A stretch of 33,232 nucleotides of DNA, taken from positions 1 through 33,232 of the forward strand of contig JAUCBJ010001664.1 of NCBI GenBank assembly GCA_032718475.1, given 5' to 3'. The position numbers and the translations under genes are program-made. Shown here in pieces: positions 1-9,709 of this stretch. Under the pieces are notes generated by a model, which was not told the origin of the DNA, made no database searches, and saw only the letters and a list, made by a program, of their open reading frames with translations. The stretch is from Nemertoderma westbladi (Eukaryota; Xenacoelomorpha; Nemertodermatida; Nemertodermatidae). Each line of letters opens with the position of its first letter. The stretch's first letter is position 1.

Positions 1-2
1 AA

Positions 3-480
3 ATCCTAAGATCTTATGGAATACCAGAAGTAATTGTTGCTGGTATTGGATTGTTATATTGTGACACAGAAGCACAGGTACTCTCACCAGATGGTGAAAC
101 TGAGTTTTTCTCAATCCTGGCTGGCGTACTGCAAGGTGACACATTAGCACCCTTACTATTTGTAATTGTACTGTATTACGCAATGATGACGGCAATGCAA
201 AATGGGTGAAGATCTGGGATTCACACTTCAAGAACGCAGAAGTAGTAGATATCTGGCAACTACAGTCACAGACACCGACTTTGCGGATGACATCGCCCTG
301 CTCTCTAATATGCTAGCAGATGCACAGCTTCTACAAAATAAAGTGGAGAGGGCTGCTAAGGAAGGAGGTTGGATTGCATATAAATGCTACGAAGACCAAA
401 TTCATGACTTTTAATGTTGATGGAAACTTGACCTGTAAACTGATTGGTCTTACGGGACACCTGATTCCGTGCTAATTTAC
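3..480 (+). pseudogene. Non-LTR retrotransposon reverse transcriptase fragment
   Basis: The stretch encodes the central part of a LINE reverse transcriptase in three successive frames. From position 3 a frame reads through the palm motif AGVLQGDTLAPLLF and ends at a TGA near 210. The next frame (202-414) carries VTDTDFADDIALLSN, where FADD is the catalytic YxDD-type box. A third frame from about 385 gives KTKFMTFNVDGNLT, the usual continuation of this LINE group. The element is therefore broken by at least two frameshifts, and its 5' end lies outside the window. It is typical of endonuclease/RT LINEs abundant in cnidarians, sponges and other invertebrates (family recollection, not searched). 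It cannot make active enzyme as it stands. Confidence 0.85.
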
Positions 481-489
481 TTAGATCTC

Positions 490-850
490 TACAAGCGCTT
501 CACTGCCAAAACAAGATCCATTCCTTCTTCACTCGGAATGGCAACATTTTCACTCAGGTCTCGGATGGCGTTCGTCAAACTCCGGTCTTCTCAGGCTAAC
601 CGCAGCCCCCACTATATCAGCACCTTCATCCCATTCAGCCCGGCGCTGTTTTGTGAGCAGCATATCTGCCCTACCCGGTCCTAGAATTGTATCCACCCCT
701 CCCTCGCGCTCGGCTCAGCCTCCACCCTCCCCAGAGGGTGGTGGTGGTTCCAACCTAATCAGCACATCAGGTCATCTACTTCGCTCCGGTAGTTTCACTT
801 TGGTGCCAGCCCCTGCATCTCTAGAAGGAGCTCCGACCGGGTTCTAACTA
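490..850. other. GC-rich island, unidentified
   Basis: This stretch is clearly richer in G and C than its surroundings, with CpG-containing words and a run of CCACC/GGTGG. Several short open frames exist on both strands, but none resembles a family I recognise. On the minus strand a frame includes LTNAIRDLSENVA, which could be part of a coiled-coil mobile-element protein, but a stop lies just upstream. It sits between two LINE fragments, so it may be the untranslated or ORF1 part of another element. Function unknown. Confidence 0.4.
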
Positions 851-890
851 TGCTCCTCTAATCAGCAAGAAGTAAATATGGTTCATATAT

Positions 891-1530
891 ATGGTATCTA
901 ATACAATATATCCTACTCCCCTATTAATGCCTGATGCCCTACCCCAACGAGTTTATCATAATCATGTAAAATTCAATGTCCTATATTTAAATATATCGCG
1001 TATATATATATATAATATGTGCAGACCTCTTTTCAATCTTTCAGACTTCACTGATGCCCCAAATAAAACCATATATAATTATTGTAATTTTTGCTACTCT
1101 GGCCTATTCCCCTTTAACTCAGTTCCCACTGAAGATCCGGATATATTTTATTTTGAAAAGAATAGTACAATTGAGATGATGGGAGCACGACAGGGTGTGT
1201 TTGGCTCCATCAATACTGATGATAATCTGAATAGTATCCTAATTTTGGGTGACTATTATAATGAAAATAAATTTAATGACTCATTTAGTGATCCATTTCC
1301 AGACCCCACATTCTCTGTACTCCATTTAAATTGAAGGAGCCTTAATACTAATCTTTTCCGCTACCACTGATTTTTTGGGTATATTAAATAAAAATTCGAT
1401 ATTCTCACTTTTTCAGAATTTTTCCTTACAGTAGATACCCCACTTGATAGTGTTTCTATTGATGGTTATCATGAGCCAGTCTGCAACTTTAGGGCCTATG
1501 GGAAACGATCTAAGGCTAGAGGAGGTACAC
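891..1530 (+). pseudogene. LINE fragment: N-terminal extension plus AP-endonuclease start
   Basis: An open frame of 147 codons (891-1334) ends in a short motif (SVLHLN) that normally opens the apurinic-endonuclease domain of CR1/Jockey-like LINEs (HLNIRSL-type). After a TGA the frame continues with stops into FDILTFSE and then DTPLDSVSIDGYHEP and FRAYGKRSKARGG (to about 1530). This is the classic order of the endonuclease N-terminal half: the strand with the catalytic Glu (here the E of TFSE) followed by the GY-x-x-x-R-x-x-R-x-x-x-x-GG loop. No reverse transcriptase follows, so the copy is truncated. It differs from the RT fragment at 3-480 and is probably a separate insertion. The domain assignment is by motif, not by search. 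Confidence 0.75.
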
Positions 1531-1694
1531 ATATATGAGTAGTGAATAGGATATGAATAATTGAACAGACCTTCGCTTCGGAGGCCGCGATATCTCCTGG
1601 GTAGAAATCACTCGCCCTCTCCCCAACATATTATACCGAATATTATAATTAATATAAATACACCCAGCACTCCTCAATCCCGACAAGCGTTAGG

Positions 1695-3600
1695 GAAGTA
1701 TGATGCGAAAGTTTAGCGTGCACTGCCTAAGTCGATACCAAAAAAGAAGGCAAATTTAACAAACATACTGAATGGATTTAGCCCCAAATCTCGTAAGAGT
1801 TTGTTTTGTAGACCGAAATCAAAATATTCCACTGAACCAAATGGCCGAACAACCCCGTTCTCTGAAACTGATAAAGTTATAAACTTAAACTTCCTGGAAC
1901 GAGACAATATCTCTTATATGAGTCTAGGAAAGAAGGAAACTGTTTACGTCGACAAGGATAAAACGTTTTTATTATGGACTGTCAGGGAAATTGAAGGTAT
2001 TCTAAATGAAAATATTAAACAGCAGTCTGGTAAGAAGGTTACATATACTCAGCTTGTTAATCTTTTAGCTTGTGTTAAACATATTAAGTTTAAACGAAAC
2101 ATAGCCGAGATTGTATGTTGTTGTGATAAAATGCGAAAACTTAGATATGCTTCAAGGTGGAATTAGAAAATGTTGTCATATAGCTGATGTTGGAGTTATT
2201 CATAAAACTGGTGAGGAACTATTATTAGCTGGCGTATGCGATGCAAATTCTGAAGTTTGTGTTGATGGTTGGTGTTTGAACTGTGAAAACTTTTCAAATC
2301 TTGATGAGATATTTGATACATTTACCCCTTTGAACGAAATCAGTTATTTCCGATGGCAGGATGGAGAACGATATCCCGAAAAGGCATTGCATATTGTATT
2401 TGGTAATGAGGCTGTCACAATTTTGAAACATCAATTGAATAAATTCAGACAGCACTATTTTAATTTTAGAGTTCAACATAAGGGAATGAGAAACTTAAAA
2501 GATAACCTTCCTTGTGGTGAAGCTATCATCCAAACCGACTTCTCAGAAAAATACACTTTAACTACAGAATGCTATGCAAAGTAGCTATTTTGGTCAGGAA
2601 TCATTCAACTTATACACGGTGTGTCTCTGGATTAGAAAGGATGATCTCAGCGATCCAATTGCTTTAGATCAGCAATTCAAATTATCAGAGCCCAGACAAC
2701 GAAAACACCCACACCTTCAACGACCAAGTTTTTCCTTTGTCACAAACCACAACGAACATGATAAATTTCATGCTCATAATTGTAATAAGTAATTAATTAG
2801 CATTATTATCAACATGCTAAATAAACGTCTGAGTAAAGTTCCTTTCTGGACAGACGAGTCTTGTCAGCAATTTCGAAGTCAGTTTTGTTTTATGTTATTG
2901 ACATTTTACCCCACTAATATTGATATCATCCTTAACTACTATGAAGCCCATCATGGCAAGGGTTCTGTCGATGGTATCGGTGGAGTGGTGAAAAGGTCTG
3001 TGTTTAGTGATGTGAAATCACACAAAGTTGTTATTAGCAGCTCCAAGTCCTTTGCAGAACATGCTCAATCTACAGTATCTGCTATCAATGTCATATATGT
3101 GAACTAGTGGACACAAACGAAGTTACTGCAAGTATTCCCAATGTTAGTGATGGAAGTACCTGGAACCTTGCAGGTTCATCAAGTGATTCGGCATGTTGAG
3201 AGTTGTAAGCTCCAACTGTAATTTTTCAGGAATTCTTGTTATGCTAACAATGTGTCCACTACACCATTTCGAGTCCTTTTGTCTTGAATATGATATTCTC
3301 AATAAGACTGATGACGCAGAGGTGGCCAATAGATAGCCAATCTGTTTTGTCAAATGTTAATTCAATTTCTGATGTAGAGTCAAACGATTGCCTTATCATT
3401 AAATATGACAATCAGTGGTATTTATCAAGAGCAATTTAGCTAACTAAAGACGATTTTAAGGTTTCATTCATAAAACCTCTTCACTTTTCTATTGGCCTCC
3501 TAATTCAGATGAATGTTGGCAGCCATTGTCAGCACAATAGTTGGTAATTGGTAAACTGCATTTAACATTCGAACCAATTCCAAGTGGATCTCGAAATTTT
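1695..3600 (+). pseudogene. Degenerate HGKG-type DDE-like transposase, copy 1
   Basis: Successive frames give a coherent protein of about 600 residues. In order: a Lys/Ser-rich start (1700-1830); FLERDNISYMSLGKK (about 1891-1935); a Cys motif IVCCCDKC (about 2110-2130); TDFSEKY (D codon 2537-2539) followed by SSYFGQESFNLYT; WTDESCQQFRSQF (D codon 2853-2855); YYEAHHGKG (E codon 2943-2945) running into DGIGGVVKR; and a C-terminal module with KYDNQWY and DDFKVSFIKPL (about 3400-3480). The two Asp and the Glu give a plausible DDE triad with 30 codons between second Asp and Glu. Frames change near 2140, 2578 and 2800, and stops follow 3107. The same motif order occurs at 17386-19420. I know this as a widespread, poorly described invertebrate transposase-like family; its formal superfamily name is uncertain. 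No terminal repeats were seen for this copy. Confidence 0.7.
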
Positions 3601-3672
3601 GTAATAACAATGGCTACTTGCCAGAAAATCAATAATATTTATAACAATTAATGGTGTGCAATTTCGAACTTA

Positions 3673-4251
3673 ATCTGATTGGCCTGAACCTCCACTATAA
3701 TTAAATAAAACTGGTCCACACTTTAATTTAGTGGGCCCTTGAGGGCCAATCTCTGTAACAAACTACATGTATAAGCACACTTTAATTTTAAATGCTAGTG
3801 CAAGCAAGTAAATAAGCTACTCAGGATAATTCTACCCAGGAGGCGGCCAATGCCTTTTGTTTAATTAACGATAAAAACGATCTACAGATTCATAGAGGGA
3901 TTTATAGCGATTTCAAAAACTTTTGTCACTTTGTATGGGATGATTCTGTAAGGGAAGCTTTGAATGGAAGCAATGGAATATAACATCGAACCAGTTTATT
4001 GTAAGATCCATCATAAAATTTAAAAAAGTTACTAAGTCTTTCTTTCATACTTCTCATATAAAGGGTGGAATTCTTTTTGAATAGATGCTAGAACTAGCAT
4101 TGTTGGAGCATTTACATACCTCTTTACCAGAACATGGAATAATTAAGTGTCAACAGAATCACTGACATATTGCTCTATTCTAAGAGCATTACGAAATAAC
4201 AGTGGCGTCACAGCATCACCATGCGCCCCCCTGCAAAATTTGGCATGATGT
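3673..4251. repeat. Composite repeat copy 1, segment A plus 45 bp of hAT end
   Basis: This segment begins ATCTGATTGGCC and is nearly identical to 4642-5227 and 31866-32451. It is AT-rich and has no credible coding frame. It lacks 15 bp (AGAAGTAAGTTCAGG) present in the other two copies. At 4192-4199 it has CGAAATAA, then from 4200 the first 45 bp of the hAT element (CAGTGGCGTCACAGC...), and after position 4244 it departs from the hAT sequence and soon joins segment B. It is therefore a deletion derivative of the A-hAT-B composite. Confidence 0.9.
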
Positions 4252-4640
4252 TATATTATCTGAGTGTTCTGTTCAGTTATACCACGGCCTTTCATCTTTG
4301 CAATAATTACCACACTTCTTAGTACTGGATGGTATGTGGTCACTTTTCTCTCAGAATCTTCTAACACCCATCCAAGAATGGGATTGCTCTATTGCAAGTA
4401 CAGTTGCTTGTTATTGAATTACATATCACACATATTTTCTATTGAGGTTGTTTCAGAATCAGAAGAATTTCATAATGTATGGGTATCAAGTTTTGGGTTT
4501 TTTGCCAACTGAATTAAGAGCTTATAGATATCAAGGGCTAATTGTTGTTAAACACAAACAATCTTAAATTTATTTTATACATTTTATTACTTGCTCTGGA
4601 TATTTGATATTCAGATATAAACACATCTGCTTAGGTCATG
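4252..4640. repeat. Composite repeat copy 1, segment B
   Basis: This segment starts TATATTATCTGAGTG and is nearly identical to 7234-7619, with a 3-bp length difference (an extra GTT at about 4447-4449) and a handful of substitutions. Both copies carry an open frame of about 81 codons that begins at GTG rather than ATG. I do not think it is a gene. The segment ends GGTCATG, where segment A of the next copy begins. Confidence 0.9.
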
Positions 4641-4641
4641 G

Positions 4642-5182
4642 ATCTGATTGGCCTGAACCTCCACTATAATTAAATAAAACTGGTCCACACTTTAATTTAG
4701 TGGGCCCTTGAGGGCCAATCTCTGTAACAAACTACATGTATAAGCACACTTTAATTTTAAATGCTAGTGCAAGCAAGTAAATAAGCTACTCAGGATAATT
4801 CTACCCAGGAGGCGGCCAATGCCTTTTGTTTAATTAACGATAAAAACAGAAGTAAGTTCAGGATCTACAGATTCATAGAGGGATTTATAGCGATTTCAAA
4901 AACTTTTGTCACTTTGTATGGGATGATTCTGTAAGGGAAGCTTTGAATGGAAGCAATGGAATATAACATCGAACCAGTTTATTGTAATATCCATCATAAA
5001 ATTTAAAAAAGTTACTAAGTCTTTCTTTCATACTTCTCATATAAAGGGTGGAATTCTGTTTGAATAGATGCTAGAACTAGCATTGTTGGAGCATTTACAT
5101 ACCTCTTAACCAGAACATGGAATAATTAAGTGTCAACAGAATCACTGACAGATCGCTCTATTCTAAGAGCATTACGAAATAA
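4642..5182. repeat. Composite repeat copy 2, segment A
   Basis: Second copy of segment A, beginning ATCTGATTGGCC, with the same order of words as copies 1 and 3. It carries private differences such as GTAATATCC, TTCTGTTTG and CTCTTAACCAG, where copies 1 and 3 agree with each other. Its last 8 bp, CGAAATAA (5175-5182), form the left target-site duplication of the hAT insertion that follows. Confidence 0.9.
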
Positions 5183-7077
5183 CAGTGGCGTCACAGCATC
5201 ACCATGCGCCCCCCTGCAAAATTTGGCCTGCGCCTCCTTACAGTGAATTAAAAATTGAAATTTTAATAAAAGTCTTCCTGCAACATTTGGCTTATGCATA
5301 TGCATGCCCCCCCCCCCCCCCCCCCCCCCCCGCTTACATTAAAAAGTAAATTAACGTTATGGATTATATTGTGAGCATTATTAAAACTTTTAATAATGTA
5401 AAAATGTAAAACTTTAATAAAAGTAAATTTATAAAACACATTTTCCGACAATAAGGCGATAACTAGATTATATCTACTGTATAAGAAAATAAGTACTGTA
5501 GGCCTATATGTATTTACTTTAGTTAAACAATTCACTGTATGTAGCAAAATATGGTGATAACTAAATAGGTTTTGCATATTAAATTTAAACAGTTATCCTC
5601 ACACCATCAGAAACTTTGGGGCCCGACTTTTCCTTGCGGCAAATTAGTCGACCAGCTTGTTGTAATCCAAGAACTTCGCTTCTTGTGATTCCATTGACAA
5701 AATGGACAAGCCGTCAACTCACTCCTGAGTCATGGAAGATCTGAGATAGGACTTTATAATCTTAAGCTTGTAAAATGACCTTGCTGCGCTCGCCACTGTC
5801 ACTGGAATGGACAAAAACTGGAGACAGGCAGTGCAGTGGTCAGTTCCAGCATAGAAGGTGTGAGTTTTGCATTGGAAATCAGCCTAAGCAGATCTAGGAT
5901 CGTTTTGATCTGTCCCAGCTCGCTTCTAAACTCGTTTCTGAAGGACCGTACATCCTGGATAATATCCTAAGATAGATCATGATTGTAGATCTGTACCAGT
6001 TTTTGAGCAGCCACTTCCAGTCCGCTTGTAGTCATTTCCTTGAGCCTTTGTGTGTAGAGAAAGGCGATCAGCTATGATAGGATATGATATAGCTGATAGG
6101 TATCAGCTATTAGCTTGTGGCCCTCAAAGCGGTGCTCCAGCTGACCAATTGCCGTATCGATGATGAGAAGAAATGTGTGCACCCGAAATGCCTCACTTGG
6201 ATCCTGCACTCGCTGGTTATTGGCCAGTTCTTCATTAAATTTTGGAGTCCTTTGCTGTATCACAGAGCGAAAAGTGGTGTCACCAACATCCCAGCAGGAG
6301 GCCAGTTCTGTTGCTCTCAAAATAATGATGTTCCACAACTGGAGCGGATCAGCTTCAGTTCTGTGAGTGCCATTACTGTAAGCAACCTTGTTGCCCTCGA
6401 GAGATGCATTTCCACTGACTGTAGCTCCACTGAAACTTTATTTACGGAAGTCAATATTCTCTCCCAGAGCACTAGCATGGCAATGAATTCAAATCTGACC
6501 ATTTTCGCCTTCAAGCCAGCTGCTTCCACCTTTTCCTTTGGTTTGGAAGATTTTAATCCGATATTTGTCAGGACCTTCACAATATCAGTATATCGGTTTT
6601 TCACAGCACGTACTGAGCTGATACGTGAAGACCATCTTGTTGGGGTAAGCTTCTTTATAGTTAGTTCGTGGCTATGTGCCGCTGTGGGTGTAGGATGTGT
6701 GATAGTGTGGGAATGGGAATGGAAATGGTGTGGGATAGTGTGGGATAACATTAATCTTACCTGTTACCTGGTTGTCTAAACTGTTATCATTAATAATATA
6801 TAGATCAGGGGGGGGGGGGGTTTGTGGGTTATTACTGTGGTTCAAATTAACCATGTGCCCATGCCCATAGGATGATACTGCTACATAATATTATCATGTT
6901 CAGAGGTGTAAAAAAATTTATTGTTGATATTATTAACCTTCTATTTTATTATTATATTTTTAGTTTATTTTTTTACTGAACATGTAAACTACGTCCTTGT
7001 AAAAATCGGCTGCGCCCCCACAGGTCTTGCGCCCCCCCTGGAGTGCAGGGGTCGCAGGGGTGGCTGTGACGCCCCTG
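5183..7077 (-). mobile_element. hAT-superfamily transposon with 8-bp target-site duplication
   Basis: The element starts CAGTGGCGTCACAGC at 5183 and ends GGCTGTGACGCCCCTG at 7077, so the ends form imperfect terminal inverted repeats of hAT type (CAGNGGCGTCACAGC). It is flanked on both sides by a perfect 8-bp CGAAATAA (5175-5182 and 7078-7085), the target-duplication length characteristic of hAT transposons. At 1,895 bp it is shorter than a full autonomous hAT element and carries the decayed minus-strand transposase at 5592-6760. It also contains a 25-bp poly-C tract (5307-5331), a GGGAAT-rich stretch (about 6700-6745) and a 13-bp poly-G tract (6808-6820). The right end has extra GC-rich sequence (7005-7077). 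Confidence 0.93.
5592..6760 (-). pseudogene. hAT transposase remnant, including hATC dimerisation domain
   Basis: Read on the minus strand, the upstream part (6751-6317) contains LTPTRWSSRISSVRAV, the T-R-W-S-x-R motif that in hAT proteins related to the DUF4371/ZMYM group precedes the C-terminal half of the catalytic region, followed by VELQSVEMHLSRATRLL. A second frame (6338-6072) continues with ELASCWDVGDTTF. A third, near 5800-5690, has VASAARSFYKLKIIKS and YLRSSMTQE, matching the hATC dimerisation motif whose usual form is ASxERxFSxLKxIKxxLRSxM. The N-terminal BED or THAP part is missing, and at least two frameshifts plus a TGA after MTQE break the protein. It cannot be active. The same C-terminal region is repeated at 32820-33232. 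Confidence 0.88.
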
Positions 7078-7233
7078 CGAAATAAATGTGCTACACAAGA
7101 CAACAGCTTCAAACTGCTGTCAAATTTTGTCAGTTGTAATGCACCTGACTCTCCGCAATCCACGGCATCAGTGGTCGCAATGGTGACTGATCAGTAGCAT
7201 TGTCATGTTGTTTATTTCTTATAACAATTTAGC
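7078..7233. other. Right flank of the hAT insertion
   Basis: It begins with the right target duplication CGAAATAA (7078-7085) and leads to segment B. It is absent from copy 1, where the join runs from 44-45 bp inside the left hAT end almost directly to segment B. No coding frame of note is seen. Confidence 0.7.
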
Positions 7234-7619
7234 TATATTATCTGAGTGTTCTGTTCAGTTATACCACGGCCTTTCATCTTTGCAATAATTACCACACTTC
7301 TTAGTACTGGATGGTATGTGGTCACTTTTCTCTCAGAATCTTCTCACACCCATCCAAGAATGGGATTGCTCTATTGCAAGTACAGTTGCTTGTTATTGAA
7401 TTACATATCACACATATTTTCTGTTGAGGTTTCAGAATCAGAAGAATTTCATAATGTATGGCTATCAAGTTTTGGGTTTTTTGCCAACTGAATTAAGAGC
7501 TTATAGATATCAAGGGCTAATTGTTGTTAAACACAAACAATCTTAAATTTATTTTATACCTTTTATTACTTGCTCTGGATATTTGATATTCAGATATAAA
7601 CACGTCTGCTTAGGTCATG
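7234..7619. repeat. Composite repeat copy 2, segment B
   Basis: Near-identical partner of 4252-4640, with a 3-bp deletion in the GAGGTTGTTTCAG/GAGGTTTCAG region. After GGTCATG at 7619 the sequence leaves the shared region and continues as unique sequence. The parent repeat may extend further, with copy 1 being truncated at this point. Confidence 0.9.
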
Positions 7620-7859
7620 CTCTATTGCCTATGATGGGTTTTATGTGATACTGGTACTGGCAATCTTTATATATCTTACAACCTTAAACTGGTACCAGGT
7701 ACAGAGTGTTAACGATTTATTTAAGATGGAAAAACGTTCTCACTGTCCCAACCCGCCAACCGCAAGTGTAATGAACTAATTAAAAACATTTTTAAGATTG
7801 TTCATCCTGTGAAAGTGATTTAATTGATGAACATGAACATTAGTGTTGTAACAAAGTAA

Positions 7860-8360
7860 TGCAAGTCTGGTGGAAGAGATGTCCATATTGCAAGACACCA
7901 TTCGAAACCATTGAATATGTGCCTGGAAGTATAAGGGTGTACTGGTAATTGTTCCAGTTGTCGATAATGATGGTTTTAGAGAGAAGCTAGAGAAGGAGGA
8001 GATACAAGAAAGAAGCTACTTTATTTTGCCTCGATGTGACTCTGGTGATCACATTTCCATTCTTGAGATAAATGTTATGGAGGGAGACCTTGCTAAGGGG
8101 TGTGGTTTGTATAAAAAGGCAATTCGACTATTTGTAGATGAATTTAACAACCATGACATTTGGCCATGACAACCATGACTTGAAACTATAGCATAATCTG
8201 TGTGTGCGGTGTCTCCAGAGATTAAAAGTTTAAGCATAAAACTTGAAAAATGACGTGACTGCGGTCTTTAGAGGGAAGTACTCCCAATGTCGACTTAATA
8301 AAGCGTATCGGGTGAAGTGCAGATCTGATAAGGACTCTCTTGGTGATGCTGTCAAGGTTA
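7860..8360 (+). pseudogene. Unidentified broken coding trace
   Basis: Several frames here look protein-like rather than random. Around 7870-7940 a frame reads VWWKRCPYCKTPFE, a C-x-x-C pair suggestive of a zinc ribbon. A second frame (about 7940-8150) gives IVPVVDNDGF, then YFILPRCDSGDHISILEIN and GDLAKGCGLYKKAIRLFVDEF before a TGA. A third (8248-8368) gives VFRGKYSQCRLNKAYRV and ends in a TGA. I do not recognise the family. The composition is less AT-rich than the flanks. It may be the tail of the element that contains segment B, or an independent fragment. The reading is a judgement by eye. Confidence 0.35.
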
Positions 8361-8373
8361 ATGCTAAGGCAGT

Positions 8374-8410
8374 TTGAGTTTTCATTCATTCATTCATGAA
8401 GTCATTCATT
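8374..8410. repeat. TTCA microsatellite
   Basis: A short run of imperfect TTCA tetranucleotides (TTTTCATTCATTCATTCATG, then a second TCATTCATT). Confidence 0.8.
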
Positions 8411-8543
8411 TGAGTTTTGAGGAGTCATATGATGATGAGTCTGGAGATGGGATCTCATCTGATGCCAAGAATGAGCCACCTGGAGCAATAAAAAAATCAG
8501 AAACAATTTTGAACCAATTATTTCCTTTCATTCGTGCACATCA

Positions 8544-8600
8544 CCCCCCCCCCCCCTCTTCATTAGTGGTTTACCTCTTTAATGGGGGGGGGGGGGGGGG
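8544..8600. repeat. C13 and G17 homopolymer pair, potential stem
   Basis: Thirteen C (8544-8556) are followed 27 bp later by seventeen G (8584-8600). The two tracts are complementary on the same strand and could pair into a hairpin. Length may be unstable or affected by assembly. Confidence 0.75.
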
Positions 8601-8679
8601 ATCCCCTATAAAATTTGTTTTTGCTGCTCATATAAATGGAGGAGTTCAGGTTATTAAGCTAAGCAATTATGTATATATA

Positions 8680-8825
8680 AATAATGCTACTTGATTGTGT
8701 TTAATTGTGTTACCTATATAATTGTGTTTCCATCTAGGTGTTATCTATAGCATAATATAATGCTACTTGATTGTGCATAATTTGTTACTTAATTGTGTTT
8801 CCATATAGGTGTTGTTTGTTGTGTT
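8680..8825 (+). repeat. Dispersed ATGCTACTTGATTGTG repeat, two tandem copies
   Basis: The words ATAATGCTACTTGATTGTG, TTACNTAATTGTGTTTCCAT and TAGGTGTT occur twice here, near 8683-8745 and 8757-8820. The same order occurs at 12377-12445. It is non-coding and could be a short interspersed or MITE-like repeat; the boundaries are approximate. Confidence 0.65.
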
Positions 8826-9206
8826 GTTGTTTGTTGCTGGAATACCTGGTTTCGCAGGTGGGTACCAGCATATTGTATCTTAGCGGTTTATAAGAGTTTG
8901 TAGCTAAGTTAAGTTTCTAGCTCTGGTGAACATAAAGCTTTATTGACAAAAGCTTTATTTTTTCATACATAGACTAAGCGCGATAAACAGTAAAGCAGTA
9001 CTTGATGATCAACTATACAAAGAAATGTATTGATTATTTGGTTTCATATTTCGGTTATTAGTCAGGTAGACAGAGGGGTCCACCGTGACTTTGGGTCATC
9101 ACGCATTTTTATTTGCTTAAACTTTAGTCGGACCTTAGAGTAATCAAAATCCGTCGGGTGCCACTTCGGCACCTTTGGGGAACTTTTTATAAAGCACTTA
9201 ACCTAA
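8826..9206. other. Non-coding stretch
   Basis: No convincing frame is present. Small inverted repeats are visible, such as ATAAAGCTTT with AAAGCTTTAT (about 8932-8960) and GGTGCC-acttc-GGCACC (9157-9173). Confidence 0.5.
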
Positions 9207-9220
9207 GTTTCCATAGCAAC
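9207..9220. promoter_or_regulatory. RFX X-box consensus match
   Basis: GTTTCCATAGCAAC fits the palindromic RFX X-box consensus GTHNYYATRRNAAC at all 14 positions. A second match lies at 9314-9327. X-boxes control ciliary genes in animals, but no target gene is visible next to these. Confidence 0.4.
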
Positions 9221-9313
9221 CGGCATACAAGGTTTTATTTTGAGATATCTGCGACCTTGCACCTATTGCCACAGATCTTGTTAATTATTCTGAATAAGAT
9301 TTCTAGAAGATTA

Positions 9314-9327
9314 GTTCCCATAGCAAC
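9314..9327. promoter_or_regulatory. RFX X-box consensus match, second site
   Basis: GTTCCCATAGCAAC also fits GTHNYYATRRNAAC at every position. The centre-to-centre distance from the first site is 107 bp. The bases around the two sites are not obviously duplicates of each other. Confidence 0.4.
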
Positions 9328-9709
9328 ATTATTAATCATAAATTTTGGCCTTTGGGATGTTTATTAAGATATGCCAACTATTAAACTTTAGATTATTTAT
9401 GTAACTATTTATAAAAGCAAACAATTATCATCACTGGGGGGTTATTAATCACATTTAGTTTTTAATTTAATTAGATGAGTTAGTTTTCTCCTTTCAAATG
9501 CAAATTTTGAAGTTTATCTACCCAACAATTGCAGAAAATAGGTACAGTAGATTCAATGTGCCATCATTCTTTACTGCGTACCTATCTGGGTATCTATCCC
9601 AAATATTCTCCTTTACTGGTTACGAAAGTTAATCAATCAGCTAGAAGAGTTGTATGTTTATTAAATTAATTATTTAAACGGAACATTGCTTTAAACATTG
9701 TATTTATTT
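9328..9709. other. AT-rich non-coding stretch
   Basis: No supported coding frame or repeat was seen. Confidence 0.5.

Noticed and set aside
4264-4512. Hydrophobic 82-codon ORF in segment B
   Set aside because: Starts at GTG, lies in a non-coding repeat, and no family resemblance was seen; kept only as a low-interest note.
5263-5577. Minus-strand ORF with a poly-Gly run
   Set aside because: The Gly run is the poly-C tract read in reverse; the rest is AT-rich hAT 3' sequence.
6117-6779. 220-codon plus-strand ORF
   Set aside because: It overlaps the decayed hAT transposase on the minus strand, which has recognisable motifs; the plus frame is a shadow.
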